Shown here: positions 1 to 8,700 of the stretch, piece by piece | How positions within the stretch are numbered: the stretch's first letter is position 1 | Layout of the letters: the number at the start of each line of letters is the position of its first letter | Origin: WSXY01 sp038325105 | Lineage (GTDB): Bacteria > Actinomycetota > Coriobacteriia > Anaerosomatales > Anaerosomataceae | Direction of reading: 5' to 3' | DNA length: 19,410 nt | Assembly (NCBI GenBank): GCA_038325105.1 | Contig: JBBQIR010000042.1 | Location: forward strand, 1 to 19,410 | Translations under genes and position numbers: made by a program | Notes under the pieces: model-generated | The model's input: the letters and a program-made list of their open reading frames with translations, nothing else | Told to the model about the DNA's origin: nothing | Database searches by the model: none

Positions 1-292
1 GGATCTGTTCGAGACGGGACAACTCCTTCAAGGCTACTTCCTTGGCCTCGGCAGGCATGTTGGCGGCGTCAATACGTGCCTTCCAGTCGTCCAGCTGAGC
101 CCGTTGACCTTCATCCTCACCAAGCTCCTTCTGAATCGCACGCATCTGCTCGCGGAGAAAGAAATCGCGCTGATTCTTCGTCATCGAGGTGGCAACCTCC
201 TTCTGGATTTTCGAGCCCAGCGTCAACAACTCGTGTTCACGATTCATCAGCGGGAGCAGCCGGGTAAGACGCTCTTGGACACTGGCGATTTC
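1..292 (-). CDS. lon: Lon protease, internal fragment (broken at its N-terminal side, runs off the window)
   Basis: The minus strand read from 292 down to 1 gives an uninterrupted stretch of Lon, the ATP-dependent AAA+ serine protease. It is the coiled-coil segment just before the AAA+ module, with recognisable pieces LEIASVQERL, SKIQKEV, REQMRAIQKELGEDE and ALKELSRLEQI. No AAA+ or protease motif is inside the window because the C-terminal part lies beyond position 1. Upstream of about 293 the frame stops resembling Lon and there is no start codon in a Lon context; the first in-frame ATG is at 247, in mid-domain. The similarity ends where the reading frame of the neighbouring Fic gene becomes convincing, so this is a broken piece and not a normal gene start. 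Identity is fairly certain from the motif series; whether the break is biological is not known. Confidence 0.8.
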
Positions 293-342
293 AAGGCTTC
301 CTGTGGTCCAGGCGGATCGTTCTCGACGTACACCGGCTCGCC

Positions 343-1176
343 ATGGCGGCCTCCGGGAAGGCGAATCCCGGCGCTTTTCGCCCCGGTCCCGTTTTCGTTG
401 TCGATGGCGCCGGGGTCGTGATCTACTCGGCGCCGATTGCGGTACTCGTGCCGGAGCTCGTCGACGAGCTGTGTCAGTGGCTGAGCACGACGGGCGACCT
501 TCCTGCTCCCGTGGTCGCAGCGCTCTTGCACGCGCGGGTAGCCGGTATCCATCCGTTCTCGGACGGCAATGGTCGCACCGCGCGGATTCTTGCGACGTGT
601 GCGATGGTCCGCGGTGGATACGGCGTGCCGGAGTTCACCAGCCTCGAAGCGTGGTGGGGGTCTCACCCACGCAGCTACTACGGGGCGTTCGAGAGTCTCG
701 GCACCGAGTGGGTCCCGGGTGCCGATGTCACCCGATTCGTCGCAACGCACGTGCATGCGCAGCGCCGTCAGGTCGCATCGCTGACCGAGCGGCTCGCGGT
801 TGAGCGCAACGTCTGGACCGCCCTCGAGGACATCGCAGGCGACACAGGACTACCGCCGAGAGCGACCGAGGCGCTCTTCGACGCATTCCTCGGGCGCGCC
901 GTCACGAACCGCTACTACCGCGGTGTGGTGGGGGCGTCGGTGGCGACGGCGACGAACGATCTGACAGCGCTGGAGGCCGCAGGGTTACTGGCGGCCGACG
1001 GCGAGGGCCGCGGGAGATCGTACACGGGCACGTTCAGGCTCGTGGCGCTTGTCGCCAGCGCGGCGAATGCACCGGTTCTGGCGTCGCCGAATGCGTCCAT
1101 CGACGAGCAGCGTTCGGTCGTGCTGAACGATCTCCACGAGCAACTCGCCGGGAAGCACGCGGCGAACGCTCGGTAG
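343..1176 (+). CDS. Fic domain protein, N-terminally truncated
   Basis: This is a Fic-fold AMP-transferase-type protein. Counted from the ATG at 343, residues 70-81 read HPFSDGNGRTAR, matching the Fic core HPFx(D/E)GN(G/K)R with catalytic His70. Residues of about 150-240 look like a C-terminal winged helix, as in many stand-alone Fic proteins that modify other proteins or regulate themselves. The frame stays open upstream to 268, and LDVHRLAM just before the ATG looks like the helix that normally precedes the RPGPV-type segment. The real N-terminus therefore lay further upstream and has been replaced by the Lon fragment. The usual N-terminal inhibitory helix, (S/T)xxxE(G/N), is not visible. 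No ribosome site stands before 343, so expression as written is doubtful. The gene ends 11 bases from the convergent ABC permease. Confidence 0.75.
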   Translation: MAASGKANPGAFRPGPVFVVDGAGVVIYSAPIAVLVPELVDELCQWLSTTGDLPAPVVAALLHARVAGIHPFSDGNGRTARILATCAMVRGGYGVPEFTSLEAWWGSHPRSYYGAFESLGTEWVPGADVTRFVATHVHAQRRQVASLTERLAVERNVWTALEDIAGDTGLPPRATEALFDAFLGRAVTNRYYRGVVGASVATATNDLTALEAAGLLAADGEGRGRSYTGTFRLVALVASAANAPVLASPNASIDEQRSVVLNDLHEQLAGKHAANAR

Positions 1177-1187
1177 TGCAGCCGCGG

Positions 1188-1970
1188 CTACTGCGAGTTG
1201 TCGGCATAGCGGAGCTGCGCGATCGTTGCGGCGACTCCGACGGCGAACGTGAGCGCGAGCACCACGTAGCTGCCGGCAGGAAGGGCGTCGACCGGGTCAC
1301 TTACCATGCCGATGAGCAGCGGCACGATCGACCACGGGAACCATCCGGCCCAGCCCGTCTTGCCGAAGAGGTTGCCCAAGGCGAGCATTGCGATCGCGAA
1401 GCCGATCGGCGCGATGTTGCCGCGACCCCACACCGTGACCCACGCGACGACCGGCGCGAGCAGGTACGAGATTCCCGCCGCAAGGAGCGCTTTGCCGACG
1501 CCGCCCAGCGCGAGCGTTGCCGAGAAACCGGGCAGCCCGAGTGCGAAGCCGACAGCGAACGACTCGGCGAGCACGACGACCACGAGCACCACCCACCACG
1601 TTGCCACGACCACGAGCTTGCCGAGAACGAACCAATGCCGACTCACGGGCAGCGCGAGCATGTTCTTGGCGGTCGCGTCGTCATACTCGCGCCCGAAGAC
1701 GTAGGCGACGATGAATGACAGCAGGATCATGCCGCCAATGCCGATGATGAGCGTGAGCATCGACAGGTACACCGGCCAGGTCGCCTCGAGCCCCGCGAGA
1801 TTCGCTTTCGTGCCGAGCAGCCCGAGCTGCGCTGCGCGCCCCGGTTCGCGAACGATCCACATGAAGAGCGCGATGCCGAGCGGTCCCATCGAGAGACCGC
1901 CGAGCGTTGCCCACGTGACTTTCGAGCGTCGAAGCTTCATGAACTCGGTGGCGAGCACGGTTGCGAACAT
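1188..1970 (-). CDS. ABC-2 type transporter permease
   Basis: This is a hydrophobic 260-residue protein with about six predicted membrane segments, starting with a cytoplasmic LKRR-type stretch (TEFMKLRRSKVTW). That arrangement is typical of BcrB/ABC-2 permeases, which form the membrane channel of exporters for peptides, antibiotics or lipids. I place the start at the ATG at 1970, since GGGAGG lies about four bases upstream; a GTG at 1973 is possible but too close to that site. The stop of the upstream ATPase gene overlaps this start region (GTGATG), so the two are translationally coupled and surely form one transporter. The substrate cannot be read from the sequence. No two-component or antibiotic-synthesis genes lie beside it. 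Confidence 0.85.
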   Translation of the reverse strand: MFATVLATEFMKLRRSKVTWATLGGLSMGPLGIALFMWIVREPGRAAQLGLLGTKANLAGLEATWPVYLSMLTLIIGIGGMILLSFIVAYVFGREYDDATAKNMLALPVSRHWFVLGKLVVVATWWVVLVVVVLAESFAVGFALGLPGFSATLALGGVGKALLAAGISYLLAPVVAWVTVWGRGNIAPIGFAIAMLALGNLFGKTGWAGWFPWSIVPLLIGMVSDPVDALPAGSYVVLALTFAVGVAATIAQLRYADNSQ

Positions 1971-2749
1971 CACGCCTCGCCTCCCGTCCGCCAGAGAAAG
2001 TAGCGCTCCAGGTCCATCGTGAGGAGCGCTTCTTCGCGCTCAGTCTCGGTGAGTGCCGTTGCCGAGAACGACCGCGCTTTGGCGGCCAGTTCCTCGCGGC
2101 TGGACTCCTCGATGAGGCGACCGTCGTGCACGATGCCGATGCGGTCCGCGAGATGAGCGACCTCGCCGAGGATGTGGCTCGACATGAAGACCGTCACGCC
2201 GCGTTCATCGGCAAGTGATCGCAGCAGGTTGCGGACCTCCACGATGCCGGCGGGGTCGAGCGCGTTGGCGGGCTCGTCGAGCACGAGCACCTCGGGGGAG
2301 TGCAGCAGCGCACGGGCAAGCGACAGTCGCTGCTTGTTGCCAAGCGACAGTCGCCCCGCACGCCGGTCGGCGTAGGTGCCGAGCGACATCAGTTCGATCG
2401 TGGCGGCGACAGCCGAGGCGGGCGCTCCCGTGAGCCGCCGCTGGATATCGAGGTTCTCGCGAACCGTGAGGTTGGGGTAGGCGGTCGCGGTCTCCACGAG
2501 GTAGCCGACGCGACCGAGCCAGCCCTGGTCACCCTCGCGCACGCGCTGTCCGAGTACGCTGACCTCGCCCGAGGTAGGCCGGATGAGGCCGAGGAGCATG
2601 CGGATGGTCGTGGTCTTCCCGGCGCCGTTCCTGCCGAGGAACCCGTAGATCTCGCCCCTGCGCACATCGAGCTCGAGCGCGTCGACGGCGAGCACGTCGC
2701 GATAGCGCTTCGTGAGGCCGCTCGTGGCGATAACGGTGTCGGTTGTCAT
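1970..2749 (-). CDS. ABC transporter ATP-binding protein (BcrA/CcmA-like)
   Basis: This is the nucleotide-binding subunit of the exporter, 259 residues from the ATG at 2749, which has GGGAG about nine bases upstream. Visible motifs are Walker A GRNGAGKTT at residues 39-47, a signature LSLGNKQ at 134-140, Walker B VLVLDEP at 154-160, and the H-loop histidine in SSH at about 192. A signature with SLGNKQ in place of SGGQ is common in the bacitracin-exporter-like subfamily. It hydrolyses ATP to drive the coupled permease, whose start overlaps its stop codon. The frame stays open to 2806, but that longer start would run into the end of the DUF4143 gene (stop at 2785) and has no better ribosome site. 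Substrate unknown; resistance or immunity export is a reasonable guess for the family. Confidence 0.9.
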   Translation of the reverse strand: MTTDTVIATSGLTKRYRDVLAVDALELDVRRGEIYGFLGRNGAGKTTTIRMLLGLIRPTSGEVSVLGQRVREGDQGWLGRVGYLVETATAYPNLTVRENLDIQRRLTGAPASAVAATIELMSLGTYADRRAGRLSLGNKQRLSLARALLHSPEVLVLDEPANALDPAGIVEVRNLLRSLADERGVTVFMSSHILGEVAHLADRIGIVHDGRLIEESSREELAAKARSFSATALTETEREEALLTMDLERYFLWRTGGEA

Positions 2750-2784
2750 GCGGCCACTCCCAAAATGTGTCGAGCGCGTGCGAA

Positions 2785-4095
2785 CTACTCCAACATCCAT
2801 CGCCACGCGGGCATCACAATGATAGTCCCCGTTGGTGTGGGTATGCGGTCGTCATCGTAGAGCGTGACGATCGTCGACTCGCTCACGCCGAGCTGTTCCA
2901 TTGCTGCTTCGGCACCACGCAGTTCGCGCTCCCTGGTGCCGGGCTCCGAGAGCGTTGTGCAGACCTGAAGAATGCGTGGTGCGTCGCTTCCGTTGTCCAC
3001 GATGAAGTCGGCACCACCTGCCTTCTCGGCGAAGTAGGTGATTGCGTCGTCGTGAAGCCGGCTGTGTCGGCGGCGCAACTCCAGGTAGACGGCGTTTTCC
3101 AACAGATGGCCCGTGTCGTTCACCGACGGGTGCGCCACCGCAGCAGCGAGGCCCGGATCGACCGCATAGACCTTGCGTGGGTTCACCTGGCGGGCGCGAT
3201 AGGACGCCCGGCGAATGCTCACGGTATGAATCAATCGCGCATCGGTGAGGTGGTCAAGGTACGCGTGTAGCGTGTCTCTCCCGATCGGGACGCCTTGTGA
3301 CTTCAGGTCGTTGTGGAGGCGGTTTATGGAAAACTCACGCGAGAAGGTGCTGAGTAGTTGCGCCACGAGCCATTTGAGTGCAACCAGGTTGCCCACGTCC
3401 CAGCGATCCACAACATCTCGGAACGTGACCAGATCGACGTAGTCCTGCAGTGTCCTGCGGCGATCGACCGACTCCATGGACTGCACGCCGGGAAAACCGC
3501 CTGTCCGCAGGTAGGCATCGAATGACCCTTCAAGTTCCGAGCGAGCTGCGGCGCCCACCGGCGTCTCGCCGAGTTGTTCCTGGCCGTGATGTCGCAGATA
3601 CTCGCGGAAGCTGAAGGGGAGTATCTCGATCGCTGCGCTGCGGCCACGTAGGCTAGTCGCGATCTCGGTACTGAGGAGTTTCGCGGACGAGCCCGTCACG
3701 TAGACACGCACGTTCTCCGTGTTCAGAACGCGGAGAACGAACCGCTCCCAACCAGGAATCGCCTGAATCTCATCGAGAAACAGGTATCCCGGCTGTTCGT
3801 GACGAGCCGGTCCCGTTCTAAAGAGATACTCGAGCGCATCGCTCAAAGTGGTGAGGTTGGGCGAGCCTAGTCGGTCATCTTCCAGGTTCAACGCGAGGAT
3901 CGATGAGCGAGGCGTGCCAGCGGCGAGTAACCGCTGCATCTCTTGATAGAGCACGTAGCTCTTGCCGACACGGCGCATGCCGACGAGGGCCGTCGCCGCG
4001 CCGGGCAACTCGGGCATGCGGATGTCGCGCAGGGTGAGTGGCGGGAGCGGAGCGGTGCGCTGCTCGTCGAGCAGAAGTTCGAGCATCGGGTTCAT
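2785..4095 (-). CDS. AAA family ATPase with C-terminal DUF4143
   Basis: This 436-residue protein belongs to the AAA_14/DUF4143 family. Walker A is GMRRVGKS at residues 39-46, Walker B YLFLDEIQ at 104-111, and a sensor-like strand VYVTGSSAKL follows at 131-140. The C-terminal half carries the DUF4143 region (roughly 200-400), including an FxRDVVDRW-type segment and a late strand (ADFIVDN) resembling the degenerate restriction-endonuclease-like fold of this family. Such ATPases are widespread in accessory regions and many lack a proven role. GGGAG about nine bases upstream supports the ATG at 4095; an in-frame ATG at 4086 is an alternative. It has its own promoter and a nearby inverted repeat (separate entries). 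The exporter genes follow after 35 bases, so they may be read through from here. Confidence 0.85.
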   Translation of the reverse strand: MNPMLELLLDEQRTAPLPPLTLRDIRMPELPGAATALVGMRRVGKSYVLYQEMQRLLAAGTPRSSILALNLEDDRLGSPNLTTLSDALEYLFRTGPARHEQPGYLFLDEIQAIPGWERFVLRVLNTENVRVYVTGSSAKLLSTEIATSLRGRSAAIEILPFSFREYLRHHGQEQLGETPVGAAARSELEGSFDAYLRTGGFPGVQSMESVDRRRTLQDYVDLVTFRDVVDRWDVGNLVALKWLVAQLLSTFSREFSINRLHNDLKSQGVPIGRDTLHAYLDHLTDARLIHTVSIRRASYRARQVNPRKVYAVDPGLAAAVAHPSVNDTGHLLENAVYLELRRRHSRLHDDAITYFAEKAGGADFIVDNGSDAPRILQVCTTLSEPGTRERELRGAEAAMEQLGVSESTIVTLYDDDRIPTPTGTIIVMPAWRWMLE

Positions 4096-4123
4096 CGACG
4101 GCTCCCGTCTGCACGAAAGATAG

Positions 4124-4137
4124 CCTTGGAGACAAGG
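4124..4137. repeat. Inverted repeat at the predicted transcription start (candidate operator)
   Basis: CCTTG-GAGA-CAAGG forms two perfect 5-base arms around a 4-base centre. It lies just downstream of the TATATA box and overlaps the expected start of transcription, where a repressor would act. The binding protein is unknown; the XRE-containing antitoxin encoded just upstream is one candidate. Confidence 0.4.
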
Positions 4138-4140
4138 ATA

Positions 4141-4169
4141 TATATATCATGCTATGGCCATTCGCACAA
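4141..4169 (-). promoter_or_regulatory. Sigma-70-like promoter of the DUF4143 ATPase gene
   Basis: On the minus strand TTGTGC (4169-4164) is followed after exactly 17 bases by TATATA (4146-4141). Transcription would begin near 4133, about 40 bases before the ATG at 4095. This is one of the few AT-rich patches in the region. It is a pattern match only. Confidence 0.5.
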
Positions 4170-4192
4170 GGACAAATACAAGAAGAAACCGC

Positions 4193-5173
4193 TTACTGGA
4201 TCTGGAGGCGAGCTGCGTACCCGTAGGAGATCGTCTCACGATCCCTTGTCTCCAGCCATGCCGGCTCGTTATGTGAGAACTCAGAAATCTGCTTGGCTCC
4301 CCAGCCGTCGAAGTGGCGCGCGATTTCTTCCATGGTTGCTATCTCCTGGGAGCTAAATCCCGAGAGGTCGGCGGGTCGGGACGCTACAAAGACGGTTCCC
4401 TCGCAATCGCCGACCTGCGAATATCGCTCATTGATGCTCGTGTCCTCAACGAGCGCGCCCTGTAAGGTGTAGAAATCCGCGGGCACGGGACCGAACTGCA
4501 TGTGGACATAGCGGCAGTCAGAGATCGCGGCGCCGAAACGTCGATAGTGGAGAAAATCGGAGTAGAACAGGGATTTGTTCAGCTTCGTTCTCCACATCTG
4601 GGGCTTCGACGAGAAGAACACAATCATCTCGCGCAATTTTCGGACGGATGGTCCGGCCGAGAATACGGCGGCCTCCTCGCGGACTAGCAGTCCCTCATGT
4701 TCAGCGGATAACTCAGACAGTCTCGTCTCAAGCGCTACTCGCTGTTCTTCAGTAAGCTGTTGAGCGCCGCGGGCGATGATTTGCGCGATATTCGCAGGGT
4801 TCTGGACGAGGCGAAGCATCTGATCGTGCGCGGCCGACTGGATTGAGCCGCCTTCGTATCGCGCAAGCGTGACTTCGCCCCAACCAAGCATCTTCGAGAA
4901 GACCTTCTGGCCGAGTCCGTACATCGATCGGATTGCGCGAATCTCATCCGGCTGCAGCAGGCCGTGACGTGCGCGGTACACGCTGTAAGCCCTCTGGAGC
5001 GTGGCGTCGTCGAGCTCCTCAATGCCGAGCTCCAGACCGCAGGTGCCGCAGACCGCGACCGACGTCTCGATGGAGACCGGATCGCCCTTCACCTCGTATG
5101 TCTCTGTACGCGCGACGACATCGTATTCACGCATTTGTTTGCAGTCATCGCAGTAGGCGATGGTAGCCATCAT
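4193..5173 (-). CDS. MqsA/HigA-like antitoxin: zinc finger, HTH and Panacea (SocA-like/DUF4065) domain
   Basis: Counted from the ATG at 5173, this 326-residue protein has three parts. A YgiT-type zinc finger has Cys8-x2-Cys11 and Cys42-x2-Cys45. An XRE helix-turn-helix spans about 70-110 (LQPDEIRAIRS, FSKMLGWGEVTLARYE). A C-terminal SocA-like/DUF4065 region at about 180-300 contains KLLFYSDF-like and FGPVPADFY segments, typical of the Panacea domain that neutralises many unrelated toxins. The start is 8 bases after the toxin stop (tandem ATGATG, weak ribosome site), indicating translation coupled to the toxin. A frame extending to 5236 would overlap the toxin and lacks the zinc finger at its start. 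It should bind the toxin and repress the shared promoter, probably through the palindrome at 5645-5658. Confidence 0.85.
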   Translation of the reverse strand: MMATIAYCDDCKQMREYDVVARTETYEVKGDPVSIETSVAVCGTCGLELGIEELDDATLQRAYSVYRARHGLLQPDEIRAIRSMYGLGQKVFSKMLGWGEVTLARYEGGSIQSAAHDQMLRLVQNPANIAQIIARGAQQLTEEQRVALETRLSELSAEHEGLLVREEAAVFSAGPSVRKLREMIVFFSSKPQMWRTKLNKSLFYSDFLHYRRFGAAISDCRYVHMQFGPVPADFYTLQGALVEDTSINERYSQVGDCEGTVFVASRPADLSGFSSQEIATMEEIARHFDGWGAKQISEFSHNEPAWLETRDRETISYGYAARLQIQ

Positions 5174-5181
5174 GAGTCCAT

Positions 5182-5538
5182 TCACTTGTAGGGGTAGGCG
5201 AGCGGCTTCTCGGAGATGTGGAAGGAAATCACGCATCCTCGTACGCCATCTTTAAGTCCAACGACCGAGATCTTCACGTAGATCTCTCTTCCTTCGATCA
5301 GCGTTCCAAACTCGCAGACCAACTCGTCGGGAAAGCCGGGATTGGTGTTGTTCCAAGGGGGCCTTAGCGCGTCTTCTGGCCGAAGTGCTGCGACGATCGC
5401 GAACATCTCGCTCACTGTGAAGCCAAGTGCTGCGAGGGTGCTCAGGTTCTTCTCGCGGTCACGACGGTAGTACAGACATCTCTTCCGGTGTGCTTGCCGA
5501 ACGAGCTCGAGTAGCAGACCTACATCGTGCGGTGCCAT
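5182..5538 (-). CDS. MqsR-family type II toxin (putative mRNA interferase)
   Basis: This is a small 118-residue protein encoded directly upstream of the Panacea antitoxin. It has the MqsR layout: an N-terminal helix (LLELVRQAHR), a TLAALGFT-type segment, an EMFAIVAALRPED helix and a C-terminal strand pair EIYVKISV ... CVISFHISEK. The Tyr-x-Lys in EIYVKI matches the catalytic region of E. coli MqsR (VYLKI). MqsR toxins cleave mRNA and arrest growth. The ATG at 5538 is chosen because GGAGGT lies six bases upstream; the longer frame to 5571 has no such site. Toxin-before-antitoxin order is usual for mqsRA and higBA. Similarity is by motif and length, so a distinct subfamily is possible. Confidence 0.75.
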   Translation of the reverse strand: MAPHDVGLLLELVRQAHRKRCLYYRRDREKNLSTLAALGFTVSEMFAIVAALRPEDALRPPWNNTNPGFPDELVCEFGTLIEGREIYVKISVVGLKDGVRGCVISFHISEKPLAYPYK

Positions 5539-5608
5539 GTGCCGACCTCCGATGCGGAGACAACAAGTCACTCCACTGGAGTCGACCCCGGCACCCCCTC
5601 TCCAAGCC

Positions 5609-5623
5609 CTGCTGCCGCAGCAG
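5609..5623. repeat. Hairpin in the toxin mRNA leader
   Basis: CTGCTG-CCG-CAGCAG has perfect 6-base arms and a 3-base loop. It falls in the predicted 5' leader of the toxin transcript, between promoter and ribosome site. No T-tract follows on either strand, so it is not a standard terminator. Its role is unknown. Confidence 0.35.
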
Positions 5624-5644
5624 TGTCAACATCGTTCTCCACCG

Positions 5645-5658
5645 GTATCAAATGATAC
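5645..5658. promoter_or_regulatory. Palindromic operator GTATCA-AA-TGATAC
   Basis: This is a perfect 6-base-arm palindrome with a 2-base centre that covers the -10 box of the toxin promoter. Its size and place are as expected for a dimeric XRE-type antitoxin repressing its own operon. It also lies in the divergent gap before the methylase gene at 5750, so it could touch that gene too. Confidence 0.6.
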
Positions 5659-5679
5659 TAACTCGGGCCGCGCTGTCAA
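5652..5679 (-). promoter_or_regulatory. Promoter of the mqsRA-like operon
   Basis: On the minus strand a perfect TTGACA (5679-5674) and TATCAT (5657-5652) are separated by 16 bases. The -10 element lies inside the palindrome at 5645-5658. The leader to the toxin ATG at 5538 would be about 107 bases. Confidence 0.65.
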
Positions 5680-5749
5680 GTCCGCCCCCGTGTCACCCCC
5701 ACCTGCTATCCTGGTCTTACCATTTCCGAGTACCGCCCGGGGGGCGAGC

Positions 5750-8700
5750 GTGTCGGACCCTGTCGAGAGCTACTTCAGCGAACTGCGTGACATCCGCAGC
5801 TCCGGTGCCGGTGTCGCCGAGATCAGCTACTACGACCCGCTCAAGCAGCTCCTGAACGAGGTCGGCAAGTCGCTCAAGCCGAAGGTCCGCGCGCTCATGC
5901 AGCTGCGCAACACCGGCTCCGGCAATCCCGATGGCGGGCTATTCACCGCCAACCAGCTCAAGAACTGGGATCCCGGCGTCGACCCGCTCCTGGGCCAGCT
6001 GCCTGGGCGTGGCGCCATCGAGGTCAAGGGCACCTCCGACGACGTGTTCGCCATCGCCGCGTCCGAGCAAGTCGCCCGCTACGTCGAGCGCTACGGCCTC
6101 GTGCTCGTCACGAACCTGCGTGACTTCGTGCTCGTGGGCAAGAGCGCCGACGGGAGCGGAGTCCGCACGCTCGAGTCGTGCCAGCTCGCCACGAGCGAGG
6201 CGGTCTTCTGGGCAAAGGTCCAGACGCCGCGCAAGTTCGCCGAGGAGGCTGCCGAGGGACTCACCGAGTTCCTGCGCCGCGTGCTTCTCCACAACGCGCC
6301 GCTTTCCGACCCCAAGGACCTCGCCTGGTTCCTCGCAAGCTACGCGCGCACCGCGCGACTGCGTCTCGAGCAGAAGCGAGAACTCCCCGCGCTCGACGCG
6401 CTTCGCGGTCAGCTGGAAGAGTCGCTCGGCCTCAAGTTCGAGGGCGAGAAGGGCGATCACTTCTTCCGCTCGACACTGGTGCAGACGCTCTTCTACGGCA
6501 TGTTCGCCGCCTGGGTGCTCTGGGCGAGGGACCGCGACCGCACCGCGCAGATCCCGTGGGAGAGCCGCTTCCAGTGGGAGACGGCGACGGCCACGCTCCA
6601 TGTGCCGATGGTCTACGAGCTCTTCCGCCAGTTCGCCGACGTGCGGCAGCTTGGCCAGCTTGGCATCTCCGAGGTGCTCGAATGGGCCGAGGAGGTTCTG
6701 TGGCGCATCGACCGCGCGAGCTTCTTCGAGAAGTTCCAGGAAGACCACGCCGTCCAGTACTTCTACGAGCCGTTCCTCGAGGCGTTCGACCCGCAGCTGC
6801 GCAAGGAGCTTGGCGTCTGGTACACGCCCGACGAGGTCGTGAAGTACATGGTCGCCCGCGTGGATTGGGCCCTTCGCGAGGAGCTGGGCATCGCCGACGG
6901 CCTCGCCGATCCGAGCGTGGTCGTGCTGGACCCGTGCTGTGGCACCGGCGCCTACCTTGTTGAGGTGCTGCGCAAGATCGACGAAACGCTCAGCGCCAAG
7001 GGCGCCGATGCGCTCACGAGAAACGACGTCAAGCGCGCTGCCATGGAGCGCGTCATCGGCTTCGAGATCATGCCGGCGCCGTTTGTGATCGCGCACCTGC
7101 AGATGGGCATCCTGCTCGCCGAGCTTGGCGTACCGCTCCGCGATGCCGACGAGCGCGCGGCCGTCTACCTCACGAACGCGCTCACCGGCTGGGGCGACGG
7201 CAGTCAGGTCGCGCCGCCGAAGGAGAAGCGCGGCGTGGCGGGTCAGCTCCACGCGACGATGCTCTTCCCCGAGTTCGCCGAGGAACGCGACGCTGCCGAC
7301 CGAGTGAAGCGCGAGCAGCAGATCCTCGTGGTGATAGGGAATCCGCCGTACAACGGGTTCGCTGGGATGGCGGTCAACGAGGAGCGCGGACTCTCCGACG
7401 CATACCGGACGACGAAGCTGGCACCCAAGCCGCAAGGCCAGGGGCTGAATGATCTCTATGTGCGCTTCTACCGCATGGCCGAGCGCCAGATCACGGAACG
7501 GACCGGTCGTGGCGTGGTGTGCTTCATCTCCAACAATGGGTGGCTCGACAGCCTGTCGTTCACCGGCTTGCGCGAGCGCTTCCTGGAAGTGTTCGATCGC
7601 ATCCACATAGACAACCTGAACGGAGACAAATACCGCACCGGCAAGACCACTCCTGATGGCAAACCCGATCCGAGCATCTTCTCCACGGAGAAGAACTGCG
7701 AAGGCATTCAGGTGGGGACCGCCATCGGCCTGTTGGTGAAAGGTGCCGAGCCTTCAGCCATGGTCGATTACCGCGAATGGTGGGGCGCTGACAAACGCGC
7801 CGACCTCGTTGCGGCCGCTGCGGGACGGCCCGGCGAGTCTGTGTCGCACGAGCCCGTGCTCGCATTGGGTCTTCCATTTGTTCCAACGGTCCACGCGCCG
7901 GCCTTCTTGCGCTGGGCGGCGCTGAATGACCTGTTACCGACTTCCTTCCCCGGTGTTCAGACAAAGCGAGACGACTTCGTGGTCGACGTTGACCGGGAGT
8001 CACTCGCCACACGCATGCGCGCTTTCGCCAATCCCCTAGTGTCAGACGGCGAGATGGCGAGGCTGTGCCCGCGCGCAATGCAGGACACGCCTCAATACGA
8101 TTCAATGGCTGTGCGGAGCGCGCTTCAGGCCAGAGGAGTGCTCGAGGATTACTACCGTCCCTACTGCTACAGACCCTTCGATGTCAGGTGGGTCTACTGG
8201 GAGCCGGAGCTACCGCTTCTGAGTAGGCGAGTTCCGGACTACTACCCGCACGTGTCGGGCTCGCGGCCGTGGTTGCTCACGACCGATCGCACCCGCAAGT
8301 CAACACCAGATCCGCCCCTGTTCACATCTCTCCTCGCTGACCTCAACTGCTTCGACAGCGGCACCCGGGCAATCCCACTTTGGCTTGCCTCCGACGAGAG
8401 AGGGCTGCTCTCTGGGGGCACGGCGCCGAACATGACTCAGAAAGCGCTCGCCTACCTCAGACACATCGGTGCTGAGCCGGAGAGTATGTTCTTCCACGTT
8501 CTCGCCATTCTTCAGGATCCACTCTACCGTCGTGAGAACATGACCGCTTTGCGGCATGGGTGGTCGAGAGTACCCCTGCCTGCGAGCGAGCCGAACATCA
8601 TTCACTCGGCGGGCCTTGGTGCGCGTGTTGCCTCATTGCTCGATGTAGGGCGGCGGGAGGTCGATTCGGGGCGTCTGTTGTGGGCTGGCGCTCTGGCATC

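Noticed and set aside
1180..1189. Palindrome AGCCGCGGCT between the convergent Fic and permease genes as a bidirectional terminator
   Set aside because: There is no loop or T-tract on either side, and it overlaps the permease stop; probably chance in GC-rich DNA.
5939..7606. 555-codon open frame on the minus strand inside the methylase gene
   Set aside because: It is antisense to a coding frame with clear nuclease and methylase motifs; the translation is low-complexity and Leu/Glu/Arg-rich, as expected from GC-rich shadow frames.
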